Of a stretch of 5,755 nucleotides of DNA, positions 4,125-5,755 are shown piece by piece. The notes under the pieces are model-generated. The model saw nothing but the letters and a program-made list of their open reading frames with translations. It searched no databases and had not been told where the DNA came from. Positions within the stretch are counted from its first letter, which is position 1; each line of letters opens with the position of its first letter. The translations under genes and the position numbers were made by a program. This stretch comes from Candidatus Woesearchaeota archaeon. GTDB taxonomy: Archaea; Nanobdellota; Nanobdellia; SCGC-AAA011-G17; JACQNH01. The stretch lies in the NCBI GenBank assembly GCA_016203175.1, contig JACQNH010000037.1:1-5755 (forward strand), written 5' to 3'.

Positions 4125-4145
4125 TTTTCTTTCAAAAAAAGAAAA
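4125..4145 (+). terminator. Possible T-rich stop and 8-bp hairpin after tRNA-Glu
   Basis: TTTTCTTT (4125-4132) is the reverse complement of AAAGAAAA (4138-4145), with a five-base loop. The T-run alone could end the tRNA transcript. The sequence is low in complexity, so the inverted repeat may be chance. No clear TATA box for the transporter lies between here and its ATG at 4161. Confidence 0.35.
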
Positions 4146-4160
4146 CTTTGGAAAAGAAAA

Positions 4161-5363
4161 ATGAAACTGTTCCAAAAAGATGAGTTAAAGAATCTATGGC
4201 CCTTTTATTTAGAATACTTTCTTGCTTCATCCTTATTTTTTATGCCAGCATTTATTGTAGTTTACTTTTCAAACCTTGGACTATCAGCGTTTCAGATGGG
4301 AATTTTACTTGCCGTATGGCCGTTATCTTCTTTGTTATTTGAAATCCCAACAGGAGCATTTGCTGATTTATATGGAAGAAAAGCCTCGGTATTATTAGGA
4401 TATTTTTTAGAAGCTTTAGTAATGTTATCTTTATTTTTCTGGAAAGATTTTAAATTAATGTTACTCTCCTTTGTCGCTCTTGGTTTAGCAACAACCTTCT
4501 CTTCTGGAAGTAAAGATGCGTGGATTGTAGATATGATTAACAAGAAGAATAAGAAAATGATTCATGGATTCTTCAATAAGATGCAATTTTTTATCAATAT
4601 AGGGTTAATCTTTTCAGGAATTCTTGGTGCTTTTCTTGTTAAATATTATGGAATAAGTATAATTTGGATTGCCGCATTTTCTTCATACATACTTTCAATA
4701 ATACTTTTATATCTCTTTACTAAAGAAGATTATCTAAGGAAAAAGACAAAGATATTAGAATCCTTATCAAAATTAAAAAATCAAATTAAACAGGCCATAA
4801 GTTATAGCTATCAGCATCATGTTTTATTTTATCTAATCTTTGCTGGAATGGTTGCAGCGCTTTCATTAAATCTACAAGGGAATATTGCATGGATTCCATT
4901 GTTGGTAAGCTTAGGAATGAAAGAATATCATTTTGGTTATTTATGGAGTGCAATGGCATTAGTTATGGCTATATCCCCAATTTTAGCTGTAAAGTTTTTG
5001 AGAAAGGAAAAAGAAAGAAACTTTATTATTATCGGTTTAATATTGTGGGCAATAGTTAATATAGGGATACTTTTAGCATATAATCTAAATATAGCATTAA
5101 TAGTACTGTTCTTGGGTTTATTATTTTATTTTGCTAAAAGCCCTTCAGAAGAAGTTTATTTTCATAGGTTTATTCCATCTAAAATGAGGGCTACGGTTGG
5201 GAGTATAAAAAATATGATGCTTTCTATAGCAGTGATAATTATCTTACCTGTTGAAGGATGGTTAGTGGATAATGTTGGAGCTAAATATACAATTTTATCA
5301 TCTGTTCTATTAATGATTCCAGCAATCATTCTTTATTCAAAAATAAGAGAAAAAGAAAAATGA
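4161..5363 (+). CDS. Major facilitator superfamily (MFS) transporter, 12 membrane segments
   Basis: A 400-residue inner-membrane secondary transporter; the substrate cannot be assigned. The loop after segment 2 carries MFS motif A (GAFADLYGRK, residues 65-74). Segment 4 is followed by SGSKDAWIVD (115-124), and the second half has FIPSKMRATVGS (337-348), both features of MFS_1 proteins of the multidrug or metabolite exporter type. About twelve hydrophobic segments are visible, near 15-35, 45-66, 77-94, 98-114, 143-161, 166-187, 222-246, 258-279, 288-307, 310-326, 349-367 and 374-393, with a basic central loop at 188-219 (YLRKKTKILESLSKLKNQIK) between the two six-helix halves. It lies 40 bases after tRNA-Glu, with only a weak purine-rich ribosome-binding region (GGAAAAG). 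Its TGA overlaps the ASCH gene ATG. Length and ends look complete. Confidence 0.9.
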   Translation: MKLFQKDELKNLWPFYLEYFLASSLFFMPAFIVVYFSNLGLSAFQMGILLAVWPLSSLLFEIPTGAFADLYGRKASVLLGYFLEALVMLSLFFWKDFKLMLLSFVALGLATTFSSGSKDAWIVDMINKKNKKMIHGFFNKMQFFINIGLIFSGILGAFLVKYYGISIIWIAAFSSYILSIILLYLFTKEDYLRKKTKILESLSKLKNQIKQAISYSYQHHVLFYLIFAGMVAALSLNLQGNIAWIPLLVSLGMKEYHFGYLWSAMALVMAISPILAVKFLRKEKERNFIIIGLILWAIVNIGILLAYNLNIALIVLFLGLLFYFAKSPSEEVYFHRFIPSKMRATVGSIKNMMLSIAVIIILPVEGWLVDNVGAKYTILSSVLLMIPAIILYSKIREKEK

Positions 5364-5632
5364 AAATAGAAAAAAAGATATGGCCAGAATATTTTCAGAA
5401 TATCCTAGACGGTATTAAAACATATGAATTAAGATTAGCTGATTTCGAATGCAAGCCGGGGGATATTTTGGTTTTGAAAGAGTGGAATCCTAAAACAAAA
5501 GAATATACCGGAAGAGTTATCGAAAAAGAAGTGACTTATGTTATTAAAACCAAAGATGTTAAATTTTGGCAAAAAGAAGATATTGAAAAATATGGCTTCC
5601 AGATAATCGCTTTCAATGCACTAGTCCAATAG
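5360..5632 (+). CDS. ASCH/DUF3850 PUA-like protein, C-terminus ends in IS sequence
   Basis: A 90-residue small beta-barrel of the ASCH/PUA-like class, predicted to bind RNA or modified nucleosides. Family markers are IWPEYFQNILDGIKTYELRL (7-26), DFECKPGDILVLKEWNPKT (28-46), the YTGR motif (49-52) and FWQKEDIEKYGFQII near the end. The glycine and lysine-glutamate pair in DGIKTYE matches the ASCH signature GxKxxE. It starts within the MFS stop codon (ATGA), so the two are translationally coupled and may be functionally linked, though no transporter/ASCH pathway is known to me. The last residues, from N86 (NALVQ) with stop TAG (5630-5632), are read from the insertion-sequence arm that starts at 5615. 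The original tail has been replaced by about five foreign residues, but the folded domain seems complete. Confidence 0.88.
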   Translation: MKIEKKIWPEYFQNILDGIKTYELRLADFECKPGDILVLKEWNPKTKEYTGRVIEKEVTYVIKTKDVKFWQKEDIEKYGFQIIAFNALVQ

Positions 5633-5755
5633 ATATGGCACCTTTTTATTCTCTAATTTTAACCTTCTTTAAAACAATTTATGAAATGCAAAATATACTT
5701 CAGCAGGAGTTAATCCATCAAGGCTCATATGCGGCCTTTCATGATTATACCTATA
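5615..5755. repeat. Right arm of the 141-bp terminal inverted repeat (IS 3' end)
   Basis: This arm is the exact reverse complement of 1-141. It begins with aatgcactagtcc inside the ASCH reading frame, contains the non-coding IS end (5615-5668) and then the transposase tail on the minus strand. The flanks inside the two arms (…gctttc on this side and …accaaaat on the other, read toward the IS) share nothing, so the element boundary is within a base or two of 5615. The other end of the element and any target-site duplication are outside the window. Confidence 0.95.
5669..5755 (-). CDS. Transposase C-terminal fragment, second copy, cut by window edge
   Basis: Read from 5755 leftward the frame is open to TAA at 5669-5671 and encodes the same 28 residues as the left copy, including NHERPHMSLDGLTPAEVY. 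It faces and converges on the ASCH gene. Because the two copies are identical to the base, either the element multiplied recently, gene conversion keeps the copies alike, or both window ends were built from the same repeat sequence during assembly. Confidence 0.85.
   Translation of the reverse strand, partial: YRYNHERPHMSLDGLTPAEVYFAFHKLF

Noticed and set aside
4125..4145. Strong intrinsic hairpin terminator after tRNA-Glu
   Set aside because: The inverted repeat is made only of A/T-rich low-complexity sequence, and archaea rely on T-runs, so it is kept only as a weak candidate.
1..5755. The whole segment as a composite transposon carrying cargo genes
   Set aside because: The interior holds essential single-copy chromosomal genes (uS9, uL13, eL18, RpoN, tRNAs), which is not cargo-like. 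Inward-facing IS ends alone do not show joint mobility, and the exact 141-base arms may be an assembly effect.
1..5755. CRISPR array, rRNA, toxin-antitoxin or defence genes
   Set aside because: No regularly spaced repeats, no rRNA-like stretches and no recognisable Cas, toxin or nuclease motifs were seen on either strand.

Overview
This 5,755-base window is AT-rich (about 30% GC by eye) and archaeal. The evidence is an archaeal ribosomal protein and RNA polymerase cluster (eL18, uL13, uS9, RpoN/Rpb10), TATA/BRE promoters placed for leaderless mRNAs, a tRNA intron in a bulge-helix-bulge fold, and tRNAs without an encoded CCA. Compact genes, tight 1-nt or 4-nt junctions and AUA-rich coding suggest a DPANN-type genome (Woesearchaeota, Pacearchaeota or Nanoarchaeota). 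That placement is inference, since there is no rRNA here.

Layout. Bases 1-141 and 5615-5755 are perfect inverted copies of each other. Each carries the last 28 codons of a DDE/integrase-type transposase reading inward, plus the 3' end of that insertion sequence (IS). Between them are two gene blocks that diverge from about 3440-3530. Leftward (minus strand) run eL18, uL13, uS9, two tiny membrane proteins, RpoN, a membrane-anchored His-rich protein, a DUF4346 protein and a HIT-family hydrolase. Rightward run a 105-residue unknown protein, tRNA-Ile(UAU) with a 26-nt intron, tRNA-Glu(UUC), an MFS transporter and an ASCH/DUF3850 protein.

How the genes work together. The leftward block is the classic archaeal L18e-L13-S9-RpoN translation/transcription cluster, but with a membrane-protein pair and a hairpin-bearing spacer between uS9 and RpoN. 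Genes are joined either by ATGA overlaps or by a recurring TAA-A-ATG junction, which suggests translational coupling. The rightward block combines a standalone gene, two tRNA units and an ATGA-coupled transporter/ASCH pair.

Main points for a second look: the intron-containing tRNA-Ile(UAU), where most archaea use a CAU tRNA modified to agmatidine; the 141-bp terminal inverted repeat, which could be real flanking IS copies or reflect an assembly k-mer; IS ends that supply the stop codons of both flanking genes; and a HIT gene whose conserved N-terminus lies upstream of any usable ATG, GTG or TTG and overlaps the preceding gene in the -1 frame. I found no CRISPR array, rRNA, toxin-antitoxin pair or obvious defence system.
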